64,000 nucleotides of DNA from Litomosoides sigmodontis (taxonomy: Eukaryota; Nematoda; Chromadorea; Rhabditida; Onchocercidae). Shown here one piece after another: positions 11,715 to 26,039 of this stretch. Below the pieces are notes generated by a model that saw only the letters and a program-made list of their open reading frames with translations, was not told the origin of the DNA and searched no databases. Position 1 is the stretch's first letter. Each line of letters opens with the position of its first letter. The position numbers and the translations under genes were made by a program. The DNA lies in NCBI GenBank assembly GCA_963070105.1, contig OY718803.1, positions 7,855,823-7,919,822 of the forward strand, read 5' to 3'.

Positions 11715-12945
11715 TTTTTGTACAGTACGATATAACCTTTAGGCGCAAGGAGCAAGTTGAAGGACTGAAGTGACAGAAAGCTTATTTTTTTCCGCAACCT
11801 ATTTCTAGAGCTGTCACATCTACACAAATACAAAGCGCGTATGAAAGAGGCCCCCACGGACACCGTCCCTTTCACAGTGACCCAACACTTATCAGCTTGG
11901 CTGATGCATGGAGATTCTTCAGAAACATTATGTTTAAAAGATCTCAGTCCAAGTTACAGCGCATCACAATATACTAATAATGATTTATGACACATCCAAT
12001 GTTGGAGAGCTGTTTAATTAAAAAATGCATTTTATTGGTAAAAATATCGATTGTACAAAGTAAGAAACCTGGTAAGCAAGCATTCCGTAACAGCAAGTAG
12101 TAAAATTAAAAACATGGTCTTCATTAATGATTCACAGGAAATACAGATCTCATTTGAGTCAACGGCAGTGACACAAAACTCTAACAAATAGTAGAATAAC
12201 GCTATTCAAGAAATATGTACCTAAATTCTATTATGAATGTAGTATATAAATGTTTTGTAACTGTACCAATAAAACATAAGAGGATCCGCAGGCAGCTGAA
12301 GTTCTAAGATATGTGACACATAAAATATATGAAAGTAATTAACTGTAGCATAAGAAGGCTGAAAAACAAAACATACATAAGCTCTTCACAACAAATCTTG
12401 AAAGGAAAAGAAATTTTTGACACATATTGCATTCCGGAGTGATATATACTCAATTCCACATGTGTCCAGAAATGGAAGATCTTGGAGGGACACTTATTTT
12501 AAAAAGGGAGTATTAGTTAAAAAAAAATGTTTGCACAAAACCTCAGAATTCGCAGAAAAAGAAAAATAAATACATGCACAACAATCAAACACAACCAGAC
12601 TGTTAAGCTGAAATTTCAAAACACAACCTGAAATTTCAAAATTCAAACGACTGAATATTCTGCAAAATACCGATGGTAAATACTTTAGAATTCAGATAGA
12701 GCAGTAATGCTGCTGAGATCGTGAAATAGCTCTGTAAAAACCAGCAATGGCATACCATCATTTAAACATGTCCGCTTTACCTACAAAGAAATGACCTCGG
12801 TTCTTCATAACGTTGGAAACGCGCAGAGAAGTTGGCAATCAAAGCGCTTAATATCATCATCTGTTTTTTGCCTTAATCGAATAATTAGTATTTTGGCCCA
12901 CAAACCTTTCGTAGGACAATATTTTACACACGTGGTGGCAGCAGC
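11715..12945. other. Intergenic stretch / 3' UTR of the gene upstream on the minus strand
   Basis: This lies between ubxn-1 and the next minus-strand gene. It is AT-rich with no open frame showing recognisable content. Part of it must be the 3' UTR of the 12946-14305 gene. The same-strand order would allow an operon, but the gap of over 1.2 kb is long for one. Confidence 0.5.
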
Positions 12946-13937
12946 TCATTTCGTGATGAGTTGTAAACACTGCAAAAATCACAACCACATTTCCTCAATT
13001 GCCAAGCTTTAACCTGAATATTTTTTCAGATCACAAGTGATTTAAAAGAGTAATTTGATTGGGTCTGCAAGTTCTAAAAAGCAACATGTTCAAATCAAAA
13101 TCAATCGCCAAGAATTGGACCTAACTACGGAAAGTCCATTCCACCACACTGTGAATCTTCATAACACCGTCTGCTTATTATTGAATACTAATCAGCTGCT
13201 GCTAATATGTTCGATAAACCGAAATTATTTGGCAGTCAAACTTCCTTACTTCAACAAATGCAGTACCATTCTTCTTCCCGCTGTATTCCGATACATTAAC
13301 CGCCGAACCGTCTTGCAAGCGCTGCATTTGGTTTTCTGAACAAAGAATCAAAAGCAAATATGAGGGGACTGAAAATCTGCATTCTACAAAGTTATTCCTC
13401 AGTAAAAAGAGGATTAACTTAATTTTGATGAATTAGAACTTACTTTTTCCTGCTGCATTTTGAATGGAAATAAGTTCAGCTATTAGAGAATCACGCCTTC
13501 TTAAGAGATCTTCCTGTCGAGACTGAAATACGCTTTTTTTGCGATTCACCGCAATTAATTTACCATTCAAACTAGCATAAATAAGAATATTTCTGCAAAA
13601 AGACCTGAACTGAAACTGTTACCAGTGGATCAACTGCCATGTCCTCTATCGCTATGTGCAACATTTTCTCCATCATCTCTTCACCAAACTGCACTGCCGC
13701 TTCCAGAATAGCGATATCTTTCTTCAGTTGAGTCAGTCTATTGGAACTATTAGCATTTTCAGCTAGCTTTTCATCAGCATCGTCATCCAGTTTCTGTCTC
13801 TTCGGTCCTGAAAAAATATTTTTCTTCTACATTAACTGCCAATCTTTTCCTGAAACACCTCATTTACTAATTCTACTAATGAAATTTCATTTACAAGCAA
13901 ACAACAATACATAGCTTGAATACCAACACCACCTGGT

Positions 13938-14006
<69 letters not shown>

Positions 14007-14305
14007 ATATATTTCAAAGGACTTTCACGTGGTTTTCGTTTTTGCAAAACACAACTTTGCAAAAAACAAAAATCGCTTGATCGTCTTTTGAAACATGCAT
14101 TAACAGTGTGCGTGTGTGCGCATCGGCAAAAGAGGTTGTCATTTCTTTCTGGATTCAGAGTTCCAAAACTTGAGGTCAAAAAGCGATGGAGGGAAGTAGG
14201 AACATACAAACCGGTAGAAGAGTCGATGCATTCAGGTCTTTCATGGTGAGCCAACAAGCTTGACGTGCAATCCATTTCATTGTCCACACTAATCCTTGCA
14301 GGCAT
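12946..14305 (-). CDS. Uncharacterised coiled-coil protein, 155 residues
   Basis: I do not recognise this protein. Five exons on the complement, 14305-14212, 13807-13623, 13522-13444, 13335-13250 and 12969-12946, join with perfect phase agreement (94, 185, 79, 86 and 24 nt). After an acidic N-terminal segment with a possible basic nuclear signal (PKRQKLDDD), residues of the second and third exons form a long amphipathic helix (LTQLKKDIAILEAAVQFG, then LLRRRDSLIAELISIQ) expected to be a coiled coil. The first intron contains a TA microsatellite. The start is the first ATG of the frame. The gene is divergent from rpl-4. It may be a nematode-specific subunit of a larger complex; no function is proposed. 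Confidence 0.65.
13939..14003. repeat. TA dinucleotide microsatellite
   Basis: A TA run in the first intron of the coiled-coil gene. It creates false Tyr-Ile open frames on both strands. Confidence 0.95.
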
Positions 14306-15091
14306 ATTTCTTTCACTTAAATGAAAACAGTCTTCCTTGAAGGAATATAAAGTGCCAAATAAGTGTCATCACGTATGCTTCCGATACAGCCACACTTTCC
14401 ACCCAAACAATACGTCTGTGGTCGAAACGCACTCTACCCTTCATCCATTACTGTGCACTTTACGCTTTTCCTTTCGAAACCATCTCGAACCCTCCAGTCC
14501 TTCTTATTATTCAACCACGACACTACCTCACCCAAAATATTGCTTCTACTTATTTCTCTACACCGTGAGACACAGGATTGCTCACCGCACCCATCAGTGT
14601 CGAACCAGCAGTGCGAACTATGCTTGTACGAAGTTTGCATGTGTTCAACTTTTGCAGCTTCATGCCGCACGGCAGAGTTTAGGTCTGCAATGCGGGTAGA
14701 GACAAGTGAGGTTTGGAGGCGGTAAGTTATGGTGTGTTGAGGTGGGGTGAGAGGTTTATGATCTTCTCCTAATACTATCCTTGTGCTTTATTCTTGCTAG
14801 CCGGGAAATCTCAAAGTTTCTTATCAACGATGATTTAAGGATTCAAGGCCATTTGTAGCTATTACGGCTATTTTGTCCCAAAGTATTCCTTGCGTGAGGG
14901 GTCATACTATTTCTCGTCATACTATTTCGCTGAGCAACATGTTGCGTGTATTTATACTGATTAGGGGCGTGAAAAGTATTGTGCTGGAAGTTTGGAGAAT
15001 TTTTGTGACAGGAATGTAATCAACGTAATGTTAAAGACAAGAGGGACACTGCGTTGGATGCGCACAAGTTTCTAGTTTTTCAGGAGGTGCT
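14306..15091. promoter_or_regulatory. Divergent upstream region, coiled-coil gene and rpl-4
   Basis: Open frames here (for example 14337-14725 on plus) have no family content. The region must drive rpl-4 on the right, probably strongly, and the coiled-coil gene on the left. The rpl-4 leader acceptor lies at its right end. Confidence 0.45.
15076..15083 (+). other. Probable spliced-leader 3' splice site, rpl-4
   Basis: TTTTTCAG lies eight bases before the rpl-4 ATG. No exon is evident upstream, so trans-splicing of a spliced leader is the likely use. Confidence 0.6.
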
Positions 15092-17095
<2,004 letters not shown>

Positions 17096-18052
17096 GATGT
17101 TTGATGGTTGTCATGTAATTTGTTACAGAGCTGTATTTCTGTTGCATAAATTTTTACGTAAGTGGAGAGTCAGCAATTCGTGGTAATGTAGTCATAATAA
17201 AATCATGAAAAATACGGGTTAAAGAGAGTGATGGTCAGTGTTATGTGATAGTTCACTTAGAAAATGTTAGAGTAAAAATAGCTTGCATGTAGTTGTCGGA
17301 TTCACAGACAGTAGGACGTGGTATCATTAGTGTGTGGAGTGGCAGGTTCGCAATTTACTAACACCCAAAACGCTGCGATGGAGGCGAAAGATCAGTTACA
17401 TTGATAAGTGAGTGGGGAAAGCATGAATCTTTTGAGATTCCATGGGTTCATGCAGGGATACCATGCTTTTTGGCATAATAACTCAGTAAAGCAAAATGCG
17501 AACAATTGCACGGCGCATTTGTTAGATCTCAACGAATGTATGTGAATGACGATACAGCGGAATGACAATATCATTTAAATATACAACAGTATGAAAAATA
17601 CAACTAGTTTTGATAAGTTTCATTTTGGAAACCCGAAGAATGATAATGAAGGGAACGTGGATCCTTCAGTTTAAATTCTGGTTTCCTTCGCATAAATTCT
17701 ATTTTCAAATCTCCAGCTAGAAGATCCGCGCTAAAAAAATTCTGCTATGGAAAAAGAAGAAGAAGTGGAAGGATTTAAACGTGTTAACTACCCCCAGCTG
17801 TGCGTTTCTTCTATTGCCACAGGAAATAAAAAGGAATTCTTCAGGAAACAGCGTGGAGATCGCTGGGTTCATGTGCACGACCCTACCAATTGCTAATTCC
17901 CAAAAAAAGCCCAGACAAATAGTACGCAAATATGTGAATATATGATTTCCAACCAAATGGAACGGAAGTACGTCCCCAACCCTCTTTCTCACTCATATAA
18001 AAAAGGAGGAGTCTTACATTAATTTTCATCAGAAAACAATTGAAAGTTGAAC
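17096..18052. other. Convergent 3' region, rpl-4 and LysM gene
   Basis: This holds the rpl-4 3' UTR with its AATAAA and the 3' end of the LysM gene. A minus-strand open frame at 17717-17992 has splice-like sites but no conserved content. It could be part of the LysM gene's UTR or a poorly conserved last exon. Confidence 0.5.
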
Positions 18053-18846
18053 TTACGTCGAATTCTCCGTTAATTTATGTACGCAGCAAGTCGTCTTCCT
18101 AATATTCATGTCAATTCGTTTGAAGATATCCTGCAGACTTTCTCCTTCGATATTTTGTGACTTTTTGGATTCTTCATAGCGCCGGTTATTCTTTATATTT
18201 TTGGATATAGTCGACGCATGGTCTTTCTCAAGAATTTCATCATAAATTGGTATCTCGACGTATTCTTTGAGGTAGAGACTCTCATTCGACCAAAGACGAT
18301 TCAGTCGTTTTATTTCACTCATCTATAACAAATATCTTGCGATACTGATATTGCAAACAGGATGCTTTATATTTACTGGAAGAATTACCAGTTCTTGTCT
18401 TAGCAACTTAAAACGCTTGAATCATCAAATCGCTTCGTCAAAAGCAGAAAAACAGATCAGCCAAAACTGGCAAATAGTACATATTCTAAGATTTTTAGAA
18501 GAAAATTCGTATAAGCATGTATTTCAACAAAGTGACAAGAATCGTAATTTTTTACTCTATGATGACGAACTTTTAAAAAGCGACGAAGAATTTCCTAAAC
18601 AGCACAACACCGAAAATACGACAAGTTTTGAACAGTTTTTACTGGCCAAGCAAAGAAATACAAAATATGTACTGAAGTGTTGTATTTTAGCACGAGTCCT
18701 TGAAGTGTATCATTTGGCGTAATCTGATGCTGAATAGTCGTACGATAATTTTTTGCGGAAACCTGAAGATTTGACAAGCTGCCGTATCCACGTGTTCGCT
18801 GATAGCCGCACAAGAATGTGCGTTCATCTTGACCTTCCATTTTCAT
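18053..18846 (-). CDS. LysM domain protein (LYSMD1/2 type)
   Basis: An animal LysM protein of the LYSMD1/LYSMD2 kind, which are soluble, lack a signal peptide and have poorly known roles. Exon 1 (18846-18673) and exon 2 (18322-18053) join in phase 0 to 147 residues. The LysM fold spans about residues 36-88: QHQITPNDTLQGLVLKYNTS continues across the splice into IKRLNRLW and LYLKEYVEIPI. The C-terminal part, ESLQDIFKRIDMNIRKT, matches the conserved tail helix of vertebrate LYSMD2. A donor-like ACGTAAG overlaps the stop, so a further exon at about 17717-17840 cannot be excluded, although its reading shows no conservation. Divergent from the SR factor gene. Confidence 0.85.
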
Positions 18847-19683
18847 ACGACATCATTAATACTTATCAAACTGAAATAATCCAAAACAATAAACGCTATG
18901 TTGTCACATAACAACCGAGATCTACACCTATTCATTGTACGCACACGAAAAGGGTCAATCCAAAAACAGTAGCACACTGAGCTGCGGTGGGAATTAACTG
19001 ACCATGACTTCATCGTTACAAAATGATTCTACGCCAGGCCGGCCGTATTAGTTCCGTCACAAATTAGGTTTGCTTAGTTTAAGACAGAGTGGTGTTGTTG
19101 GAAAGGGTGGCGACGGCTTCGACGGGTAGTATTAGGGTGATGACGAGATAAACATAGCTATTTTAAGACGTGGAGTGTCATACTTGTTGACGAACTAAGC
19201 CACTTTAATCGGTATCTCTCAAGGGTTCCTACTGCCAGAAAAATGATGTGGGAATTTCTCCAACTTGTACCACGATAACGAAACAGCGGTAGCTAAACGA
19301 TTAGGCAGTAACTTATAGTGTGAATTAAACAGGAAATCAGAGGTGGTGGGTAGAGATGAGATAGTGCTTGGCGCACGGTATTGATTTCTCGTGTTTTCAT
19401 CTCCATCTGGAAGTTTCGCTTTCTGCTTTAGTTTCTGTTCACATGCCTCGTCTTGTGTGACGTGAAGTGAAGAAATAATTTATGTAGAAGTCTCAGAGTT
19501 TCTGATGAAGGGATGGATGCGGACTTTCGAAAAAATGAATCAGTCGTTCGTTGCGATTGAATGAACGACTCATTCCTTTTAATATTTCTTCCTTCATAAA
19601 ATTACAAAAATAATAAGTCATCGTGAATGTAGATTTATTCGTTTTATTGTTGTTATCAAGATAATTGGCATATGTTTAGAAAG
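18847..19683. promoter_or_regulatory. Divergent upstream region, LysM and SR genes
   Basis: 837 bp lie between the two start codons. I see no coding content. A TTTAG at 19675-19679 is a likely leader acceptor for the SR gene. Confidence 0.45.
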
Positions 19684-21696
19684 ATGGCACCGAGAAAACG
19701 TTCTACGTCAAAAACCAGTTCAAGCTCGTCATCAACTGAACGGTATATTAAAAAATTATTCATGTTCAACGTATTGAGTATGGAGAGTGCACTCTCTAAT
19801 TTAGATCACGGTCGCGAAGTCGTACACGTTCAAAAACCCGAAGCCGCAGTAAAACATATTCACCAGAACGTGGAGAAGAGGGACGTCTTCATGTAGCGAA
19901 TATTGATGAGTCAGTGCGAGCACGAGATCTGGAAGAAGCATTTTCGTGAGATTTTTTTTACTTATAACAGTCATTAATATCTAATTAGTTTTATTCCTGT
20001 TTATTTGTTGTTTGCACATAACCAGTGTTGTTTTTACTTTGTTAATATATTTTATATATTTTTTTTTGTTTTAAGGCGTTTTGGAAAACTTTCTGAAGTT
20101 TGGGTGGCGAGTTACCCACCACTTTTTGCATTTGTGGTCTTCAAGAATAAATCGGATGCAAATGAGGCGTTGGCCGCACTCAACAACACGTAAGTTATAT
20201 GTCCTTGTAATTCTTGCGTAGAATAGAATCATGATTTACTTTCTAAGGGCAAATTTGAATGATATTGATTCGACTCTTTTGATAGCTAATCTTTCGAAAA
20301 TTTATACCACACTGAATAGGTTGTCCGCAGTCTTCTGAAATGGATTGGTTATGCAGCTGCATGGGATATTGTATGTAGAATTCGTGTATGCCATTCTAAT
20401 TAAAGGATGTGTTTTTATAGCACTTCCTTTGCAGGTACATTCGTAATTGTCGAGTGCGCGTATCGGTGGCATTACCTCGAGTTCGTGCTCACGATCGCTA
20501 TCGTTTTGGTGGTAGTGGTTATGGAGGTGGTTATTATGGTAGTGGTGGTGGTGGTGGTGGTTATGGCAGGTAATAATTGGCCTCTTATTTCACTGAATTT
20601 TTGTGTGGATTGGTTTAATCAAAAAAATGGGATTTCAGATATGGGGGCTATGGCGGCAGCCGGTATGGAGACTATGGGCGTTACGGGGGGTATGGTCGAG
20701 ATCGAGATAGACGGTGAGTGTTATATGATTTTTTTTAACTGAATAAGCATATGGGAAGGTGGGGAAGAAAGATGGTTTAATAGAAGTTGTTTAGCCACAT
20801 TTCCCTGAAATACTACCTAGCAACTCTATGATGTCCATCCCGGATGGGTGGGGATATACTAAGGGCTATCCATTAAATTAGTTTGATATAGGCCTGGATG
20901 ATGGTAAACTTTGGTTGCTTTATGTGTGATGGAATCATTATGGACAGTGTTGAAACTTTGGTGATAATTGGTGTGTTGGCTCGGCTCCCTCCGTCGTCCA
21001 AACTGTTTGGAATGGATGGGCCGAGCTGTTGGTTTTGATGTTGATGGTCCATCATTTTGTGTTTTTGGCATACTCCGGAATATTGTTGTTGGAAAATGGA
21101 GGAAGTGTATGGTGATGGGAACTCTGTAGTGCACGATTCGCAATTCTTTTGAAAATGGTTTTTATTCATTTTTCGGACATTGTGCAACATGTGCCAAATT
21201 CATGTTTCAGTGATCTGTAAAAGAGGTGTTGTCCTCTTCATACCACCCACGAAACGCATTTCGTTTTTCATTTTTGCACAGTGATTACAGTTTGTGTCTT
21301 TTTACGAAGCCGTGAAATCTGGACTTAGCGCGGGTTGTTCGGAAAAATTCGAACTTTTAGCCCCTTGCTTCCAGCAATTTTGTTCCAGGATGAAGAATTT
21401 TTGCATCGTGCATTACCATTTTGCTTAATTAATTTTGCTGTTTTTTGCAGACGATCACCGCCACGCCGAGAACGTGAACGTCGCAGAAGGTGCGATAACG
21501 CTTATGCACTTATGTTCATTTTTGCATTTTTTTTGGTGAAAGGAAGTAGCATGAAAGAGGAAAAAATTTATCATGTGAAAAAGAAAAAAATCAATGGGTA
21601 TAACCATCTGAATGTAGTAATAATTCAGGAATGCATTCCAGGTCACGCACGCGCTCACGTTCACGTTCACGTTCTTCTTCATCTCGCAGCCGTTAG
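19684..21696 (+). CDS. SR-family splicing factor (RRM + RS, SRSF3/7-like)
   Basis: A nuclear pre-mRNA splicing regulator. Exons 19684-19742, 19805-19945, 20076-20189, 20435-20569, 20639-20713, 21451-21489 and 21642-21696 all have phase-2 joins and give 205 residues. Layout: a short N-terminal Arg/Ser segment, one RRM (RLHVANIDES as RNP2 and FAFVVFKN as RNP1), a Gly/Tyr-rich linker, then a C-terminal RS tail ending SSSSRSR. The best relatives are the SRSF3/SRSF7 and worm rsp-6 type RRMs, but the RS stretch before the RRM is unusual for them. I chose the ATG at 19684 because the upstream in-frame ATG at 19672 lies before a TTTAG that looks like a spliced-leader acceptor. AATAAA at 21765-21770 is the likely poly(A) signal. 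The long 21-kb-side intron (20714-21450) may carry regulated sequence. Confidence 0.9.
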
Positions 21697-21812
21697 AACA
21701 TGAATTCTACGAGGAAACATTCTGATATTTTCTTTATATGAATTGCTGCTGATGTTTATGTCTTAATAAATTTCTGTATTTGATTTCTAATCACATGTGT
21801 CGTTTTTAATTT

Positions 21813-22323
21813 TTATTTACACATTACATGCATGCATTTAAACTTTTTGGTCCGAAGCAATTGCGCAGCATCACTCGCCATCTGTTGGAGAAATTGTTCT
21901 TTACCAAACAAATTGTTTTTTTCCAATTTTAAGAACTTTATATTTGCTAAAATTAAACAGATATGTCAAATACATCATTGGCATGGTTGGGATTCCACAC
22001 ATCCTCATATATATAACTTAAGCTTAGGTTTCGGCAGCGATATAGGTAGGTTTTGGTGTGTTGGCCCTGATAGAATGTGGATGAATGGGAACTTTACAAT
22101 TTTAGCAAATATTGTTTTCTGAAAAATCGGCAATAACAAGCCGGTCAACAAACGTTGCTATATTTACCCGGTGTAGCTGTTGTGTTTGTTCCTTTTTTGT
22201 GGTTGCCAGTACTCGTTTTGATAGCGTCAGAATTATCATTTGTTGAGCATCACATTGTTGCTGATAGTAAAGTATTTTATCAAATACATGGCGCATTGAA
22301 ATTCTTGTTCGAGGTGGCCACAT
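21813..22323 (-). CDS. Possible uncharacterised small protein gene
   Basis: I recognise no family. A first block, 22323-22168, starts with an ATG, reads MWPPRTRISMRHVFDKILYY, and ends at a good donor (CGG|gtaaat). A second open block, 22118-22008, follows a TTTTTCAG acceptor after a 49-base intron. A third, 21946-21813, follows a TTTTAG acceptor and is open to a stop; it contains a helical stretch (KEQFLQQMASDAAQLLRT). The first two join in phase. The third needs a one-base carry-over that I could not supply, so one junction is unresolved. It lies convergent to the SR gene. Confidence 0.35.
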
Positions 22324-22632
22324 AAGTTGTTTTAGGTTTCTGAAATGGAACTAAAAAGTTTTATGGATAGAGCTTTTTGAAGTATCATACATCATTAGGG
22401 CTTGAAATTCGTTTCTAGAACGTAATTTGGATAAATACTTGGGAAGAGCGTGTGGGGAAGAGTTGAAAGCTAATCCGTAGTCATGAATTGATGGTTGATT
22501 ACAAAGGGCGATGGGTCGAATACTGGAAATTCCATGTCAAAAACCACTACAATAACCATTTTTAGAAGTTGGTCTGTAGACATGTGTATGCATAACAGGG
22601 TATCTAAGCGGAGTGCTTACCAGTTACTTATC

Positions 22633-24270
22633 ATGCAAAATTCTCTGTCATCTATGGCCAGACTTGGTACTTGCGCGAATCGAAAATCTGGACATGATGA
22701 ATTAACTGGTCATGATGATAACTCGCCTCGACACTTTTGCAACGAAGAGGAATGTCAAAAATCAGGTAGTATGCTATTTTGATCCAGAATTTAAAAGATA
22801 ATGCCTTTGTTATTCTTAAGTGATCCAAAGTGAGGCGGCATATCCATATCCAAGAGATGAGAAATATATCTTCATATACAGTGAAGTTTTAATATTGTAT
22901 GAGAGCGTGGTCCATTACTGCAGTTTCTGAACCTTTCTTTTTTTTAAGGAAAGCATGAAATGGTAAAAGCCGACTTCTCTGACAAAATCGTTGTAAGAAG
23001 TGATGTATCGATGTCGAAGCAGGTGATGAAATATTTATATGATTTATAATCCATTTCATTTAAAAACTAAATTTAATTCATCCTTTATTTGAATTCCTAC
23101 TACAAAGTGTTATATTCTGTAGGTTTTCATTTATCGACTTGCGTTCGGTTACAATTGTAGCTTTATAATTGTAGCTTTGTCAATCACATGGAATCAATAT
23201 TGGCAGCAGTGAGAGCATAAACATGAGATTGAATCAGTGTGATGTTGAAACTTCTACTAGGTTTGTTTACTAATATTTACTCATTCGTTACAGGGGTACA
23301 ACATTATACTTATTGTGTTTTTTTAATTTAATTATGCAAAATTTTTTGTTCAACTTTTAGGTCTTTGAAAAAAGTATCAAGAAGTTACATAAGTACGTCA
23401 GAAGAGTATAAAGGTTGGTATTTGGACTGCACATTGGTATCTGCTGTTGATTTCAACCTGTTGTGCTCAGGACATGATTCTTTTTCACTTTCCACTTTTG
23501 CTGTCCTTTGAACATCAAATTCAGTAACATTTAAATATATTGCAACTGCAGTATGATTCCTTGTACTAATGGTTCCTACTGCTCCATCACACCTCATTGC
23601 GTTAGGTTCTTAAAAGAAAGCAGTCTCTTTTCCAAACAAAAAATTTTTAAACTGAACTGAGTTGGACTGTGTTAACAATTAGTTAGCAAATAAACAACTA
23701 TGTTTTTGTCTTATTTAAACCTCCATATCTGTATGTGACTGAACAATTATCATTTGCAGTCTGCGGTAACCAAGGATTATGGCGAATTAGGAGAAATTTC
23801 GTATATTATATAACTTCAAAAGCTTTATTGCATGATTAAGTCATTTTTTGCAGAACAATATGAACAAAGTGCGAAAGAACTGACAAATCGTCAAAAATTC
23901 TTGAAACTTTGCAATATAAAAAACCATAGGTCTGTTAAGTCTTTTATTTGGATTACAATAGTGGCTGGCATGTGCAATAAGAGCAATGTTTGACATCTTT
24001 TTTTTAAACATATCAAAGCAATTTCTGGTAAAACTTTAGGCAATCAAGAGTTCTAATCATCGCTAGCAATAGGAATGCTATTAATTGCAATTCAGCTTTA
24101 GCTCAAGCATCACTTATCTATATTACATTTTTTATTTTAGTTGTAGTCAAAGTATTATTGTGCTTTATAAAAGTACGAGATTATACGAAATTAGTGCTCT
24201 TACTGGAACTAATCACTTATTATGTTCTGTTTCTAGTTGCAAAATGATGGAGCTCTACTGAATTTGATAT

Positions 24271-24336
<66 letters not shown>

Positions 24337-26039
24337 AGTTAATTTTTCAACGAATATTTCAGATAAAAAATATGTATTTGTAGTTGAATTCATTTCATTT
24401 CTCGTTATACAGTTTTTTCACAGTGAAGTAATAAATTTCAGCGAAGATTCGGATCGGTTAGGCGGTATATCGTTTGCTCATATGAGGATAAAGCCAATTA
24501 ATTATAAGCAAATGCAGGTTGGAATTGATTTTAATGTGTCTGTAGAATATCTTTTAGCTTTATTCTGTTTCTCATTCACTTATACGATTTGTTTACTGTC
24601 CACTTTATGTGTTATTAATGTTACTAGTTCAGGAAATCAGTTTTCGTGACTTGATTTCAACAAATTTGGGCAGTACTCCCTGCTCATCAGAAGGCAGCTC
24701 ATGTAAACATTTTGATGACAAATGCTCGGCAAGGGTACATGCTGACAAATCACTTCCAGATATCAACTCCGTCTCTCTTAAAGAGCGTAATATATCCGTA
24801 AATTTCTTCAAATGTTTTTGGTTTTTCAGAATTTAATGCGTTAACGTATTTCTATGCAGTGGCATGTAACCAATATATGGTAAAACTATACATCCACGTT
24901 TTGAATATTGCATTATTGTTGTGACTGTCCTATGTTATTCAAAGTACAGGTCACTTCAGGTATCAAACTTCCGAGCGCAAAAGAACCACTGTTGCTGCAT
25001 TCAACAGTGTGTGGTTCAGGTAGTATAAATTTAACCGAATATGATCCAAACCTTATAACAAATTTTGACTGCCTTGCTCGAAAAACTGTGATGAAATTCA
25101 ATGGTTATGTGGTAAGTTTCTTCTCCCTCTCTAGGCAACAGCCTTTTCTTTTTTGATTCACAAATTTTGGCTTATGATACTTATGATGATTTCCATTTCA
25201 GAGTATACTAATGCATTATCAGCCAAACAATGAAACGAAACGTTTAATAAACGAGGCATTTCGATCACGTTTCCCGCATGTTCGCGTATCTTTCAGCAAA
25301 ATTCAGAGGTTTTCACTCTTATACATTTTATTTTTGTTCTTGAGCAGATTATTCTGTTTGCTTCTCTCCAACTGGTATAAGTTAATGGCAGCTGTGAATT
25401 CAACACACCATCCATATACTTTTACTAATTTGATTTTACCTTAATTCCCTTTCAGTATTAAACGAGAGCTTCATCAAATAGCTGTAGCATGTAATTTAGA
25501 AGATACCACAACGGCACACGCATATGTTTTTTACGAGAAAGTGCTCTTGAAGGTACATTCAAAACATTTAAAACAATCGTAAATTATGAGTAGTGGTCCA
25601 ATTAATGTCTAACATTTACTTAGTCAGAGGAAATGAAAGTAATATTCTCTAACTAGTTCTCATTTCCTCTTAGTTACTGATGCCTGAAATCTATTTATTT
25701 GTAGGGCTTAGTGTGTAAAATGAATCGGAAACTGGTGGCTGGAACAGCTCTTCTCATTGCTGCGAAAATTACCGATTTCGGATCTGTGTCCGTGTCGGAT
25801 GTTGTAAACGTTAGTTTCACTTCAGATAAGTAGTTAGACTCGCTTTTGAAGTAAATTTCAAATGAGTTCTCAATTAAATCGGTTTGAGTTTCTAGTACTT
25901 GGAATCATCATTACGAATCAATCGCAAAGAGCTCTTGCGGTATGAAATACCACTTTGCGCAGCACTAAGCTTCAACTTGAGGGTACCTGTTTGGCAGCTC
26001 CTACCGCATTATCAAAGAATTGCTTTAACAATGTTATGA
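22633..26039 (+). CDS. CABLES: CABLES-type cyclin-box protein
   Basis: A homologue of CDK5 and ABL1 enzyme substrate proteins, which bridge cyclin-dependent kinases to tyrosine kinases and carry a diverged cyclin box. Firm exons are 24442-24517, 24633-24786, 24830-24879, 24950-25111, 25202-25308, 25456-25552, 25705-25809 and 25896-26039, all phase-consistent. They contain the family's YDPNL motif and the cyclin fold: FRSRFPHVRVSFSKIQ, SIKRELHQIA, NRKLVAGTALLIAAKI and RINRKELLRYEIPLC. The 5' half is tentative: exons 22633-22765 and 22949-23022 join, then blocks near 23361-23411, 23854-23929, 24040-24100 and 24142-24240 look coding, but phases conflict at 23022/23361 and at the 24.1-kb block. 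A TA microsatellite lies at 24272-24334. The start codon is a guess. Confidence 0.8.
24272..24334. repeat. TA dinucleotide microsatellite
   Basis: A TA run in an intron of the CABLES gene, preceded by an imperfect ATATACATG segment. Confidence 0.95.

Noticed and set aside
13832..14249. Open frames with Tyr-Ile runs; similar ones at 24275-24649 and 63376-63789
   Set aside because: They run through TA microsatellites. Where real exons overlap (14212-14305, 63498-63778), only the parts bounded by splice sites were kept.
14337..14725. Two overlapping plus-strand open frames of 120 codons upstream of rpl-4
   Set aside because: No family signature, unusual composition, and in the divergent promoter region.
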